Positions 35,411-47,262 of a stretch of DNA of 64,000 nucleotides are shown piece after piece (within the stretch, counting starts at the first letter, position 1; the number at the start of each line of letters is the position of its first letter). The notes beneath the pieces were generated by a model that saw only the letters and a program-made list of their open reading frames with translations, did no database searches and had not been told where the DNA came from. Location: assembly GCF_022539505.1 (NCBI RefSeq), contig NW_025901036.1, positions 1 to 64,000 on the forward strand, given 5' to 3'. The DNA comes from Lolium rigidum. Its lineage: Eukaryota > Streptophyta > Magnoliopsida > Poales > Poaceae. A program made the translations under genes and the position numbers.

Positions 35411-35772
35411 GCTCCCGGGTGCGTATGCTCCCTCTACCAACAAAACATATTTCGAAGTGTGGAAAAATTTTGACAAAAAATTCTACATGTACATCTCCAT
35501 AATATATGTGTATGCGTCAAGTTTCATGAAAAAATAATATTTTTGTGGCCTACGTAAAAAAGAGAAAACTTATCCTGTGAAAGGCATTGTTTTCAGCACT
35601 GAATTTTGTCTTTTTTACACACGTCACATGATAAGTTCATTTTTTATGAAACGACTTTGTGAGCACGTAGCACGTGAAGATGTACGTGCGGATTTTTTGT
35701 TTCAATTTTTTTGAAATTTAAAATACATGTAACATGCATTTCAAAATATAGGGAGCATATGCTCCCATGTTC
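35411..35772. mobile_element. Palindrome-ended MITE
   Basis: The left end contains GGGTGCGTATGCTCCCT (35417-35433) and the right end contains the perfect 16-bp palindrome GGGAGCATATGCTCCC (35751-35766), giving inverted termini around an AT-rich body of ~330 bp. No TSD could be fixed, so the superfamily (Mutator-like?) is uncertain. Confidence 0.5.
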
Positions 35773-36436
35773 CAAAACACCACTCCCATCCAAATACCAT
35801 TTGAATATGACCCATGATATTGACAGATGAAAAAATGGTGTTGACTATGATTTATTTGGCCTCCATGGTAGAACAGTGTCTTCTATTGATTGATATGTTG
35901 CATCTCAGTCTACCTTTGTGGCTTAGGTGTCAAAATGTTGTTGAGCGTCTACCATATGATTGATGTAAGTTGCGACTGAGCGTTGATTGCTGCCGGATTT
36001 ACTTTTCAGGAGCGTTGCTTCCAGGTGACACAAACCACTGATAGTTGTTTGCTTCCTCTTATCTGCGTATCGTGGGATATGAGGATTATGCCCTTTTGCT
36101 GTGGTATTGAACATATGAATCATGCGTCTGGTGCAATGGTTGTATGGGAGTGCTTTTGCTTCATGCTGCTATCAGTTGGTTAGTTCTGTAGTTTCTTTCA
36201 TCATGTGGTGTGCTTCCTCAGAAAAAAGATCTGTGTATATATTTCTGATTTACTACTCGTTTGTTCCGCTCTTATTACCAGTGCTATGTGCAATAATTTT
36301 ACGATATTTATTATGAATCAGAGGGAGTATTAGTTTATTATTCCCCGTTCTGGTTACATGTGTTTAAGTATAGCTTAGTTCTACTAGCTTTGCTTTTCAA
36401 ATCCAATGAAATGTATTACCATTTATGCTTAGATTG

Positions 36437-36600
36437 GTGCGAACTCCACGGGATCGTGCGCCAAGGCGCACATCTAAATCTATGTATGCTTAGATTGCCA
36501 TACTTTTTTTTAGCATATATAAGATCATTTGAATATACCTTGATCTGTGCATGTGCAATATTTTGTATGTGAGGGATCTGGATAGTTTGGTCGATTTCTT
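36437..36600 (-). repeat. Hairpin plus subterminal repeat, possible Helitron-like 3' end, copy 1
   Basis: The palindrome GTGCGCCAAGGCGCAC (about 36456-36471) sits in ACGGGATCGTGCGCC..CACATCTAAATCTA, a phrase found again at 41268-41302. Right of it, 36490-36596 (ATATAAGATCATTTGAATAT.. to ..GTGAGGGATCTGGATAGTTT) is duplicated at 39235-39330. On the minus strand the hairpin is followed by GATCCCGTGGAGTTCG, reminiscent of a Helitron 3' end without an intact CTRR. Confidence 0.4.
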
Positions 36601-36729
36601 CGCTCAGAGCTTCTCATGGTCATACTGCCAGTTGAAACATGGAATTATCCATATCCGCTTCAGTTTTGCTCTTTTCAGAGGGTCGTTGCTGCTGATTGTT
36701 TTTCGTCAGGGGTATCTGCCTTTTTTGCC

Positions 36730-36741
36730 CATACCACCATG
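36730..36741. repeat. Left TSD of LINE (CATACCACCATG)
   Basis: Twelve bases repeated exactly at 37574-37585 on the other side of the LINE. Confidence 0.9.
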
Positions 36742-37573
36742 TTTTTTTTTCGAAATGGGGGTATACCCCGGCTTCTGCATCATGACGATGCACACGGCTT
36801 TTTATTATGAAAAAGATCCAAATAGTATAGTTTACAACTCACGCATCACCGAGGATTGATACAAAAATCAACCATCGAAAAGTACCCATACTATGACTAC
36901 ACATTAACATAGCCTTCTAGTATGTCGCCAACCAGCCTGGCACAAGATATCCTGAGCAACCATCAGGAGCCGTGTGCAACCAGTAGCCATAGCATCCCGC
37001 TGCCCCTCCGGTGAGAGTAGAGCCCAAAGCTGGACCCAATGGGACACCATATGGATAACCTGCAAGAAATGAAAGGAAGATTTTTTATTAAAGATTATAT
37101 CATTTCTAATCCTCCAAATAGACCAACATAAAGCAGAAACCCCTATCCGGATAAAAGCCTTAGATTGTCTATCTACTCCATTTAACCAATTACCAAACAT
37201 ATTGGTAATATTGGTCGGAGGTGGAAGATCGAAAGTGAAATTAATCGTTCGCCATAATAACTTAGCTAAAGGACATTCAATAAAAAAGGTGTTGAATTGT
37301 TTCCTGTTCCCCACAAAAAACACATTTTGTACACCCATTCCAATGCCGTTTAACTAAATTATCCTTAGTTAATAAAACCTTATTACTAAAAAACCACATG
37401 AAAATCTTAATCTTAAGTGGAATTTTAACCTTCCATAAGTACTTCCGCAAAAAAGGGGTGTGATCACACATGAGATCCTCATACATTGACTTTACTGTAA
37501 ACAAACCATTTGATGTTAACTTCCAAACAAAGCGATCATCAACTTCAGTCAAATTAACCATCATCAATTTCCT
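36742..37573 (-). mobile_element. 5'-truncated L1-type LINE with 12-bp TSD
   Basis: Minus-strand LINE 3' end: an A-tract (nine T on the plus strand from 36742), preceded by the typical plant LINE tail GATGCAGAAGCCGGGG. The coding part encodes the C-terminal reverse-transcriptase zinc-binding region. Exact 12-bp TSDs flank it. At 832 bp it is a dead-on-arrival, 5'-truncated copy, and the perfect TSDs suggest a fairly young insertion. Confidence 0.9.
36904..37573 (-). pseudogene. LINE ORF2 C-terminal zf-RVT region, frameshifted
   Basis: Two overlapping frames make up the domain. The first encodes ..FVWKLTSNGLFTVKSMYEDL..LWKVKIPLKIKIFMWF..CTKCVFCGEQETIQHLF. The second continues FFIECPLAKLLWRTINFTF..GVSALCWSIWRIRNDIIFNK. 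W-K..P.K.K.F.W and C..C....ET..HLF..C are hallmarks of the plant non-LTR 'reverse transcriptase zinc-binding' domain. The frame changes in the T6 run near 37278-37284. The start codon seen at 37585 lies in the TSD and is not real. Confidence 0.85.
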
Positions 37574-37585
37574 ACATACCACCAT

Positions 37586-40500
37586 GTGTTTATCCTTTAC
37601 CTATGTACCTTTGATTCATCTATGCTTTTACTTTGTCCTCCGTCCAGTGAAAATCTTATTATTAGATTGGTATATTAGATTTATTGTTTTGGATTTTGTA
37701 GGAGGTTGAGAAGAAGTAACATGTAGGTAGGCATGATTCTTTTGTATTAATTCCTCTACTTTGATTTTGGTTATTTTATTTTTTGGCACTGGTTGTATTA
37801 GGTAAAAACCATAAACATCAGATGGAAGGAGATATCAAACCGACCGATATTTTCCCTATTTTCCTTGCATTTGAGCTGACACGTGCTTGATTCATTTTAG
37901 TACAAGATTGATTTTATTTATTATTAAACCGTGTTTATATGGTACACGCGAAGCTCATTTTCCTTTGAATACTTCTAAGCATATACTCCTGCAAATTTTA
38001 CTCAAACTTGCAAACAATTTTTTGTGAAAATTTCAAATGCTTGGCTCTCTTCTTTGAACTAATTTCTCCTTTGGATATCTGCGGTTTTTTTATCCTAGAA
38101 AGCTACTCAGATATCAGCTAATTAGAGTATAGGCCAAGGGCATGAATGAGGGCTGCAAATGGTGGAAATATCTGGGGATGTACCGGTGGTGATATTCTCC
38201 GTGTCACTCAGAGACTATGACCAACTGGGAGTCTCTGCAAGTGGTGGCAGTAGGCGTCTTCAGAATAATATTATCCGAAGAAAGGACTTGTTTGAGGCCA
38301 CACTCAGGTAAAGTAACCCTATCAGTAGCATTTCAGGAATAGACGTATAAACCATCTGTAGTCGTGGAGTTGGTCCTCAGTCTGCTCCGTTATCCACCTG
38401 TTGTTGGAGAGTTGGTCCGTGGCGAGGGCATGCTGGCGCCAATCCAATATGCATATATTAATGTGTTTGTAACATGCATAATCACAAAGAGAAACATTAT
38501 GTATGTCCTCCGTGTATGTGGACCAAAGGTATCCATTCACCTTTCTTATTCTCTCTACCGATGCCAAATTTTCAATAGCTTTCAAAATTGAATAACAGAA
38601 TAAAGTTGGTGTGGTTCATCGTCTTTTGTTTTAGGTGAACCTTTAGCACAGAATAGGTATTTATTTACTTGTAGCTTTAGACAATGAAAGCATCATGTGT
38701 TAGATGTCATTGATTTTATAGCTCATAACTGAATCCGAGTATCTTTTCAAAGACAATAATGTTTCTTTGCTTCCCGGGCCAGTGTTATTTGTATTCAGTG
38801 TAAATTGCTCTTGGAGCGGTTAGGAGTGTGATTCATGACAGAAACCATAGCCGATGATCTTCAACATTTGTTTTATATACAATATATATGGTAAGCATAT
38901 TCCAGGAACAAACATCTCTTGAGTCAATCACTTGAGCTGCTTTGATAAACTAACATAATTTAACAGAGTACGTTTGCTTCATCACTTTTCATCTCTTATA
39001 ATAATGCATAATTGAGGCACATGTCACCCATTTTTTAATTAATCTTAATCAATGATAAATCTGCATTGTTACAATGGTATGTTTTGTTAGAATATAGTAC
39101 AATTTATGTTTGACTGGTTGACGAGTTCCAGTCCGATAACTTGATGTTTTTTATCAGTTTATAATCCATATTTTCGTATCATATACTTTGAGAAATAAAT
39201 TTTACAGTTAATTCTTTTGAGTACATAAATTGTTTTGCTATACTTTTTAACATATATAAGATCATTTGAATATAGCTTGATCTGTGTATGCGCAACATTT
39301 TGTATGTGAGGGATCTGGATAGTTTGCTCGTGCTTGCTTCACAGCGTTATTTTCCATCTCATTCTTACTGCGTGAAGTTTCCAGTAGGTTCAGCTAGAGG
39401 AAGTACTCCACCGTGCTAGCTTACATGTGCATGTTATAAAGTCCGGCTTTATTTTCTTTACAGGACAATGGATTTCTGCAAGATATCTTCAGTATGAGAC
39501 TGACGAGGCTGAAACTCTGTCATCCAGTGACAAGGTAAAACTTCGACAGAAAAGGCCTTATTTTCCGACAATGATTACCGTGGAAAAATTTATTAAGTGA
39601 GACTTTATTTGGTCAATGGTATAATAATCAGCAGAAAAATGTTATATACATGCTAATGCTATCACTTGTTCTACTACGTTGTAAGTCATCCTATTTTGTC
39701 ACTCTAGAACTAACAAAAAGGTGTAACCATCTCACAAAATTGTATAACTACACTGAACTGGAGAATAAATGATTTATTTTTACTAGGCTATGTCCCAAAT
39801 CTCCATGGTTGGGCAAGTGAAAGACTTAGACCTGTGGTAGCAATAGAGTATGGCTTGATTTGTTCTTTCCGTGGGAATGCCATCGTGGACAGGGTGATTT
39901 GCCCATTATGTGTCCAATGCCATCTCTGAATTTATTAACAAATATTTACATGGGACTGTTTAGCTGACTTGACTGTAATTTAGAAAGAGCCACGCATCAA
40001 AAAGGACAGGGGTGTGATCTGAATAATTAATTGGTTATACAGTTTATTTATTATTGTTGTTTCAAAACGTATTTATTCATATGATAGTGTCATTAGGAGG
40101 CATAAAAGGCAACATATGATCATCTCAGGAGGCGCTCCTGATACTAAACCACTTCTTCTCCTTGACAATACATGTTGTTGCTCAAGTATGTCAAGAGGTA
40201 ATATTTTCTCTTTGGGATACTGGGAATGGAAGTAAAATTAGTGTGGCCTCCCGTCTGTAGCTCTAAGTTGAACAAAATAGCGGTGGATACACTAATTTTA
40301 CAGCATTCTAAGTGAAGCCTCTATTTCTTATAATTACTTGATTTCGGGGCATACAATTCTCTACTTGTAGGCATCAGCTGACATATAGAATTTGAGAAGA
40401 GGCAACATCGTGTGATCCCTCGCTCTGACCACTCAGGATCCCTCTCTTCATGGTTGTCATCGTCCTAGACTCTAGGTGAGTTGTTACAGCTATTTGTTTC

Positions 40501-41264
40501 TTATAATCCAAGTCAAGATTCATCTTTGAATCAAGATTGTGATCTACTTGCATTTTGTGGTGTTTATCCTGAGACCGAAATGGTTATTCTAGGTTACTTG
40601 CACTGATAAATGGAATTGAGCCAGCCATGTATAAAGATTCTGATCTAACTTTATTTTCTGATCTTCTTTTGTGGAGATTCAGCCAGTCTTAGAATCTGCC
40701 ATCTTCAAGTTGGGGGACATTCTTGAGATTAATTATGAGAAGTTACAAAAAAAAACGGTTGGGAAAGGAGTAGCCGAACTGAGGAAGGGTGTAGGACTTA
40801 CTGCTTAACCTCTTGATTTTCTTGACAGTGGAAAAATATGTTTATCTGTCCTTTTGGCTAACAATGCGCATGGTTAGTATTTCAGGTATACATTCACTAG
40901 CTAAAATGATATATCTGAAGTAGATGGAAATACTAAATCGGACAGGGGATTATTGTGATGGCGTTGCTCTTGCGGATTTTATTAGCTCGATTTTACCAAC
41001 ATTTTTTTGTAGATAGCCCAGCTTATGTAGATGTTTCTATTGTTGTTCCTTTCTTCTATTGCTCTTGACACAACCATCAAGTATTTGCTACTATGATATA
41101 TTTCTCTGTTTTCCTGGTGTATATAAATATTTCATACGTTTATAACTTCGTGTGATTTATCATAAGATCATCATATTGATTTCGTTTTCTGAAACATAAT
41201 AATCAGATTATCATTTTCACCTAATTTTAGCATTGCTGTACAAAGTATGTATTGATACGAGTTT
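37586..41264. other. AT-rich DNA with a duplicated segment, no gene
   Basis: 39235-39330 repeats 36490-36596. A short exon-like piece at about 38160-38310 has an open frame (FSVSLRDYDQLGVSASGGSR..), too short to assign. Otherwise I see nothing supportable. Confidence 0.4.
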
Positions 41265-41302
41265 CACGGGATCGTGCGCCAAGGCGCACATCTAAATCTA
41301 GT
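41262..41302 (-). repeat. Hairpin repeat, possible Helitron 3' end, copy 2
   Basis: Same phrase as 36447-36481, with the perfect palindrome GTGCGCCAAGGCGCAC. On the minus strand it is followed by GATCCCGTGAAACTCG, close to a CTRR terminus. The helicase fragment at 44184-44357 lies upstream on the same strand, which would suit an old autonomous Helitron. Confidence 0.4.
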
Positions 41303-44183
41303 ACGTCTGAATCCATACCGATTTAGATGTGCTTAGAAAAGTGACAAACATGGGGTAGTGATGCCTTGGTGCACGTTCCCATGGAATCCATACCGATTTA
41401 TAGCTTATATAGCTACGATAAAAATCAGGTGAGAAAAATGTAAACAATTCTTTTATGTTTTACAAAACGAAGTCGGTAGGTTAAAACACAGGAAATTACG
41501 AACAGGCAAATCATGAAGGCAGCACCATCATGAACAGCAGAACTGTGATACAGAGTACATAAAGAGAAGCATTGGCGTTGTCGAGGGCTTAGCTTCGGTA
41601 ATCCTGGACCTAAAGATTTTTTTTTGTTACGGACCAATGCTATAGACTGCCGTGGATGCACTTGATTGGTGTTGTTGATTTTCCTTTCCATGATTTCAGG
41701 GACGTAAGGTGCTCAACTTCACACCACGTCAGTCCGTAAATGTGATTTTGTAAAAAAACCGTCAAGAAGAAGTAAAAATCGTACAGAGTTCTATTATAGA
41801 ATTCTAATCAAACAAGAATTACTCAAAAAGAGGATGTTAGTTAGCACACATATATCAAAATATCAACGAAACTAAAGTTCCCCTGTTTCCCGCAATGAAG
41901 CCCTATTTTTTCTGAACCAAGCATCAAAGCTAAACAAGTGAAGTCAAGAAAACAATTCCCTTCCATGGACTACCTGATCACGGGCAAAGTAGAGGCAGAT
42001 GAGTGGTGGCGGCAGGCAGCCAGATCATCGCATCATTGGTGCTGGTGCCATCCAGCAGATGTGGGGCTTGCGAGCCTTTGAATGCAAGGGAGTGACGCAG
42101 GCGCAGAGGATGTAGGAAGTGGAGCTTGGGGGAGCGAGGGATGGCCGCAGGAGATAAGGAAAACGGCTACAACGCCACTGACGGCTCAGCCGCCTCGTCT
42201 TGCACCGGCGTGCCTCCTGGCGAACCCCAATGAATGGCCAAGGCCGCAGACTGGTTCCTTGTCGACCTCTGCGGCCTGCGCTTACCTGAATTTCGTTTAC
42301 GGAATAATATGACAGTGAGCTAGATGTGTGACATCTCTTCTAATGACATTCTGATAGGAGGTTAGGCGAAGGATGAGATGAGTACCTTAAGAAGAAAACA
42401 TTCTGACATTCTTTAAGTTCTTCTCAAGATTTAAGTCAACCATATAATTAAAATCATAACGTTATCATGACCTACGAAGAGAACCATAATTTCATCAGAA
42501 ACAGAAGAAAACTAAAATTTCAAACCACATGTTAAACACAGAGACTTGTTAAAGATTGTAGTGAATATTAGGTTGCATACATAAAAAGAAATAGCCGCAA
42601 AATTTCTTGAACACAATATTCTGCAAGAATTGATGTGTACATCTCACATTATTTTTAAGTTGAGCCTTCCCCATCTGTTTACAGACTTTACAAATAACTG
42701 TTTTTAGATTTACTGGAGCATCATACACAGGATTTACATCTGCACGTGTATCCAAGAGAAGTTTCTAACGGTAGCGCTTGTTTTTCTATCTCCCAGATCA
42801 TATCTGCTGGTTTCGAGTACATATACTAAGAATTTGAAAGTCGAGTCAATTTGTCTTGTATAGACAAAAGCATCAGCCAACCTTTGAAAATAGTAGCAAC
42901 TAAATAACTAATATCAATATGAAATATCTTAAACTATGCAATGTAGATATAACATAGCTGAGATTTTGCTACCGACTGTAGTAGCACAAATATGCACGTG
43001 TGGACAACAAACATTTTGTATACAACAAGTATGTATTTTGGAGAAACAAAAATACTTTACTCCTTCAACCAAAATCATGTTCAAACATATCAAAATAGTA
43101 ACAAAATACCTTATGTCGAACTGACTCTAGAGTCCTGATGCTTGGGACTGGGCTTCTGTTGTATGCCGCCGGCGACAACGGCAATGCTGCAGAGACCGCG
43201 TGGTCAAAACCCTTCAGTGACAAGAACCAAGCACACAAACAGAGAACCATGATTCCCAGTAAGATCATAGAAATTAACATAACGTTTTCACTTATCCAAT
43301 AATTTTTGGGGCATAGTCAGGCAATAATGCTAATCCATCATCCAATGCTCACACATGATTTTAGTACCTCAAGCAAAGTGTGAAGAGAATGGGAACCAGG
43401 AGGTTTACCTGGATGCGGGCCTTATTCTAAACCGGGAGCTCTACCTTGCCATCCTCAGTTTAGAAAAGAACACAAATTTATTCAAGAATACTGGTATGCG
43501 GTAGCGTGCGTGAGATGGCTGATTACCTGCCAAGTCAGATTCAACTTGATACCCTGGAGCCAATTATGCAAACTAACACGTTCAAATAATGCATGGGTAT
43601 TCAGTATTTCCATGAGAGGACAGGACCGTGAGAAATAGGAGCACAGATCATACAATTAGTTTGTTAGGCTAATACCTCATTGTAGATAACTTGCTCCGTT
43701 TCATGTAGAGTAAAGAAACCAAAAATGCAGACTAAGTGTCACAATTTGTATACAAAACTGTACTGTGAAATAACTCAATATAGAACACCTATATATCTGA
43801 TGTCATAACCAAGTGTTTGAGTAGATATGAAACTGTGACATAAATAGTAATAGCTGGGTATTGCTGGGGCAATTTATTTGTTCAACGCTAGGCTAAATAC
43901 TGCAAAAAAAAAGACTTGTGTTACAATTTGTATCTGGGGGTAGTTTGTCCAGTAGCTGAGTCCAAAATGCATACAAAACTCATAGGGAGAACAAATGCTG
44001 TGTTAGATTGAGAGTAACTACTGCAAAATAGAAACATCTAAGCATTGCAATTTGTATAAGCAGCTAATTTCTGAAGCAGCTGAATCTGCGATGCACATAT
44101 AGCTGATATTACAACCATGTATATAATTTTGTAAGCATACCTGAAACCATGGCCTGGACACTGTTACACGTGAGTATTTCTAG
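41303..44183. other. Unassigned DNA between hairpin repeat and helicase fragment
   Basis: Mostly AT-rich. A GC-rich patch at 41995-42300 is gene-like without a credible ORF. 43065-43280 on the minus strand has a splice-donor-like end (CATAAG|GTATTT) but no family match. This could be the 3' part of an old Helitron. Confidence 0.3.
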
Positions 44184-44357
44184 TTAGGCTAGCTGGTACC
44201 CGTTTTCATCAACAAGTATTTTTAGTCTCTCCGTTGATGTGACTCTCGATGTGGCGACATGTACTTGCCTATAAGGAAATACAGGTTTTGGTAAATACAC
44301 ATGTACCTTGTCTAAGGTCTGACCTTGGCTTTTATTGATGATCATCGCATAACAGAT
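44184..44357 (-). pseudogene. C-terminal fragment of a PIF1-type helicase (Helitron RepHel-like)
   Basis: Minus-strand frame ending in TAA: ICYAMIINKSQGQTLDKVHV, then YLPKPVFPYRQVHVATSRVT and STERLKILVDENGYQLA. The INKSQGQTLDKV and YVA.SRV-like blocks are the SF1B helicase motifs V-VI that end the RepHel protein of plant Helitrons and related PIF1 helicases. A stop (TAG) just upstream and a disturbed frame (VK*RICYAM) mark it as a remnant. The Rep/HUH nuclease domain and the remaining helicase motifs are not found nearby. Confidence 0.8.
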
Positions 44358-45469
44358 TCTCTATTTTACAGAAACATTCCAAGTTTTCCCCCTTATAAAG
44401 CTATACTACTTTGACCTTGCAATATTAGAATTGAAACATTATGGTAAATACATGAAGAAAGCTTTTTATGTAGCTTCTTCTCTAAGTTCATTTATGTCCG
44501 CTTACTTCACTTAATTGTCGCTTTTGGTACTTTTCTACATATGCAAACTAATGATAGAAAATCAGATATGCATACAAAAGAGTGCAAGTGCCACCATACA
44601 TACAAAAGAGTACAAGTGTCATCATAGATACAAAAGAGTGCAAGCGCCACCATATACAAAAGAGTAAAAGCTTTTAAGCAAAAGAGAGAGAAGAGAAGAG
44701 AGGCCGCGTGTGAATCTTGTTGTCTCTCCTTTTGCAACCAAAGCTTTGTCTCTCCTTGTGTTAGTGTAACACCGAGCACCACCTTACTTGTGGATCTTCT
44801 TGTTTTTCCGCTCATTCCTTGGTCGCACTAACCCATCTCAGCCACCTTTTTAAGCTATTGCATCAACATCTGACAATTTTTTATCTCACTGTTCATTTCA
44901 TATGTAAAACCCAGAAAATAAAGTTTTGTAACATCACACAAGAATAATCACTTTGAAAATGCAATTTTAGGTGCTTCAGATTTACAGAAAATACAGGCAA
45001 CTGAGAATTAGCATATAGCAAATGTTGTAAAATATGCTACTCCTCAAGTATACCAGAGAGGGAATTTGATTATGATCAAATCCAAAATGGAAGATGTTTT
45101 TTTTTTTCAAACGTCCTCCCGACTGGATTCCCCTATGATTGAAGTTGTATTTAGCTGAAGAGAGATCTTGCTTTTTGTTCATATGTTGACGTCAATTGGC
45201 ATTATTTTGTGAGTATTTCCTGCATATGGTGGTGCCCGTATCCGAGGAGCGGTTGAGGATTACCTTCAGGCCGGAGACCATGGCGTTGGCGTTGGATGAT
45301 TCCGCCATTGGATTCGCTGCGGGGTGGAGCCTGCGCGATTGAGATCTGAGGTTCGCGTGGCCGTAAGTTGGATCTGTTCGAACGGCGATTTGGGGATCTG
45401 AGTGTTGCTCTTTCGGATAAGTTGCAGGTTACCGTTCGAATGGGCAACAGAGTTGGCCTTACTCACGTT
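44358..45469 (-). other. Unassigned; possible captured first exon at 45264-45308
   Basis: 44358-45200 has no gene signal beyond two ~70-100-codon low-complexity ORFs. On the minus strand, 45440-45309 looks like a 5' UTR followed by ATG at 45308 and a 15-codon exon (MAESSNANAMVSGLK) ending in AAG|GTAATC. It could be the first exon of a captured gene. The product is unknown. Confidence 0.3.
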
Positions 45470-45689
45470 TTATGGCAGAGGCCGATGCGCTGCCATCGGC
45501 TCTTGGTGTGTTGACTTGCTTTGATAATCGGCGAAATTGATGGAAAGGCAAAATCGGCTTAGAAATATTTTCTTCATTAATAAAGGGGCTTTTTACAGAG
45601 AAGAGCCGATTGCTCAAGGAAGAAAGAACAAAAGCCGATTACTACTACTACTAGTCCTATACTAGTAGTCCCTAATCTAAGGGCCGTTG

Positions 45690-45694
45690 CTGCC
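45690..45694. repeat. Left TSD of element B (CTGCC)
   Basis: Exact 5-bp duplication with 52320-52324. Confidence 0.93.
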
Positions 45695-47262
45695 TGATGC
45701 GTGTAGTTGACACGTCCGTTGGGAACCCCAAGAGGAAGGTGTGATGCGCACAGCGGCAAGTTTCCCTCAGTAAGAAACCAAGGTTTAATCGAACCAGTAG
45801 GAGTCAAGAAGCACATTGAAGGTTGATGGCGGCGGGATGTAGTGCGGCGCAACACCGGAGATTCCGGCGCCAACGTGGAACCTGCACAACACAACCAAAG
45901 TACTTTGCCCCAACGAAACGAGTGAGGTTGTCAATCTCACCGGCTTGCTGTAACAAAGGGTTAACCGTATTGTGTGGAAGATGATTGTTTGCAGAGAAAA
46001 CGAGTAAAAACAAGTATTGCAGCAGATTTGTATTTCAGTATTAAAGAATGGACCGGGGTCCACAGTTCACTAGAGGTGTCTCTCCCATAAGATATAAGCA
46101 TGAATTGACAAATAGAGAGGGCATAACAATGCACATACATGACATGATAAGTATAGTGAGATTTAATTGGGCATTACGACAAAGTACATAGACCGCCATC
46201 CAACTGCATCTATGCCTAAAAAGTCCACCTTCAGGTTATCATCCGAACCCCCTCCGGTATTAAGTTGCTAACAACAGACAATTGCATTAAGTATGGTGCG
46301 TAATGTAATCAACAACTACATCCTCGGACATAGCGCCAATGTTTTATCCCTAGTGGCAACAAGCACAACACAACCTTAGAACTTTCGTCACTCGTCCCGG
46401 TGTCAATGCGAGGCATGAACCCACTATCGAGCATAAATACTCCCTCTTGGAGTTAAAAGTAAAAACTTGGCCGAGCCTCTACTAGTAACGGAGAGCATGC
46501 AAGATCATAAACAACACATATGTAATAACTTGATAATTAACATGACATGGTATTCTCTATCCATCGGATCCCGACAAACACAACATATAGAATTACGGAT
46601 AGATGATCTTGATCATGTTAGGCAGCTCACAAGATCCAACAATGAAGCACAATGAGGAGAAGACAACCATCTAGCTACTGCTATGGACCCATAGTCCAGG
46701 GGTGAACTACTCACTCATCACTCCGGAGGCGACCATGGCGGTGTAGACTCCTCCGGGAGATGAATCCCTCTCCGGCAGGGTGCCGGAGGAGATCTCCGAG
46801 AATCCCCCGAGATGGGATCGGCGGCGGCGGCGTCTCGGTAAGGTTTTCCGTATCGTGGTTTTTCGCATCGGGGGTTTCGCGACGGAGGCTTTAAGTAGGC
46901 GGAAGGGCGAGTCGGGGGCCCGACGAGGGGGCCACACCATAGGGCGGCGCGGGCCCCCTTGGCCGCGCCGCCTTGTGGTGTCGCCACCTCGTGGCCCCAC
47001 TTCGTATGTTCTTCGGTCTTCCGGAAGCTCCGTGGAAAAATAGGCCCCCGGGTCTTCGTTTCGTCCAATTCCGAGAATATTTCGTTACTAGGATTTCTGA
47101 AACCAAAAACAGCAGAAAACAGAACCGGCACTTCGGCATCTTGTTAATAGGTTAGTTCCGGAAAATGCACGAATATGACATAAAGTGTGCATAAAACATG
47201 TAGGTATCATCAATAATATGGCATAGAACATAAGAAATTATCGATACGTCGGAGACGTATCA
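45695..47262 (-). repeat. LTR of element B (3' LTR in element orientation)
   Basis: Bounded by TGATGCGTGTAG.. and ..GACGTATCA. Near 46100 the block TTGGGTGAACAAATTAC..GGGC, present in the other LTR at about 51136-51161, is missing. Confidence 0.92.
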
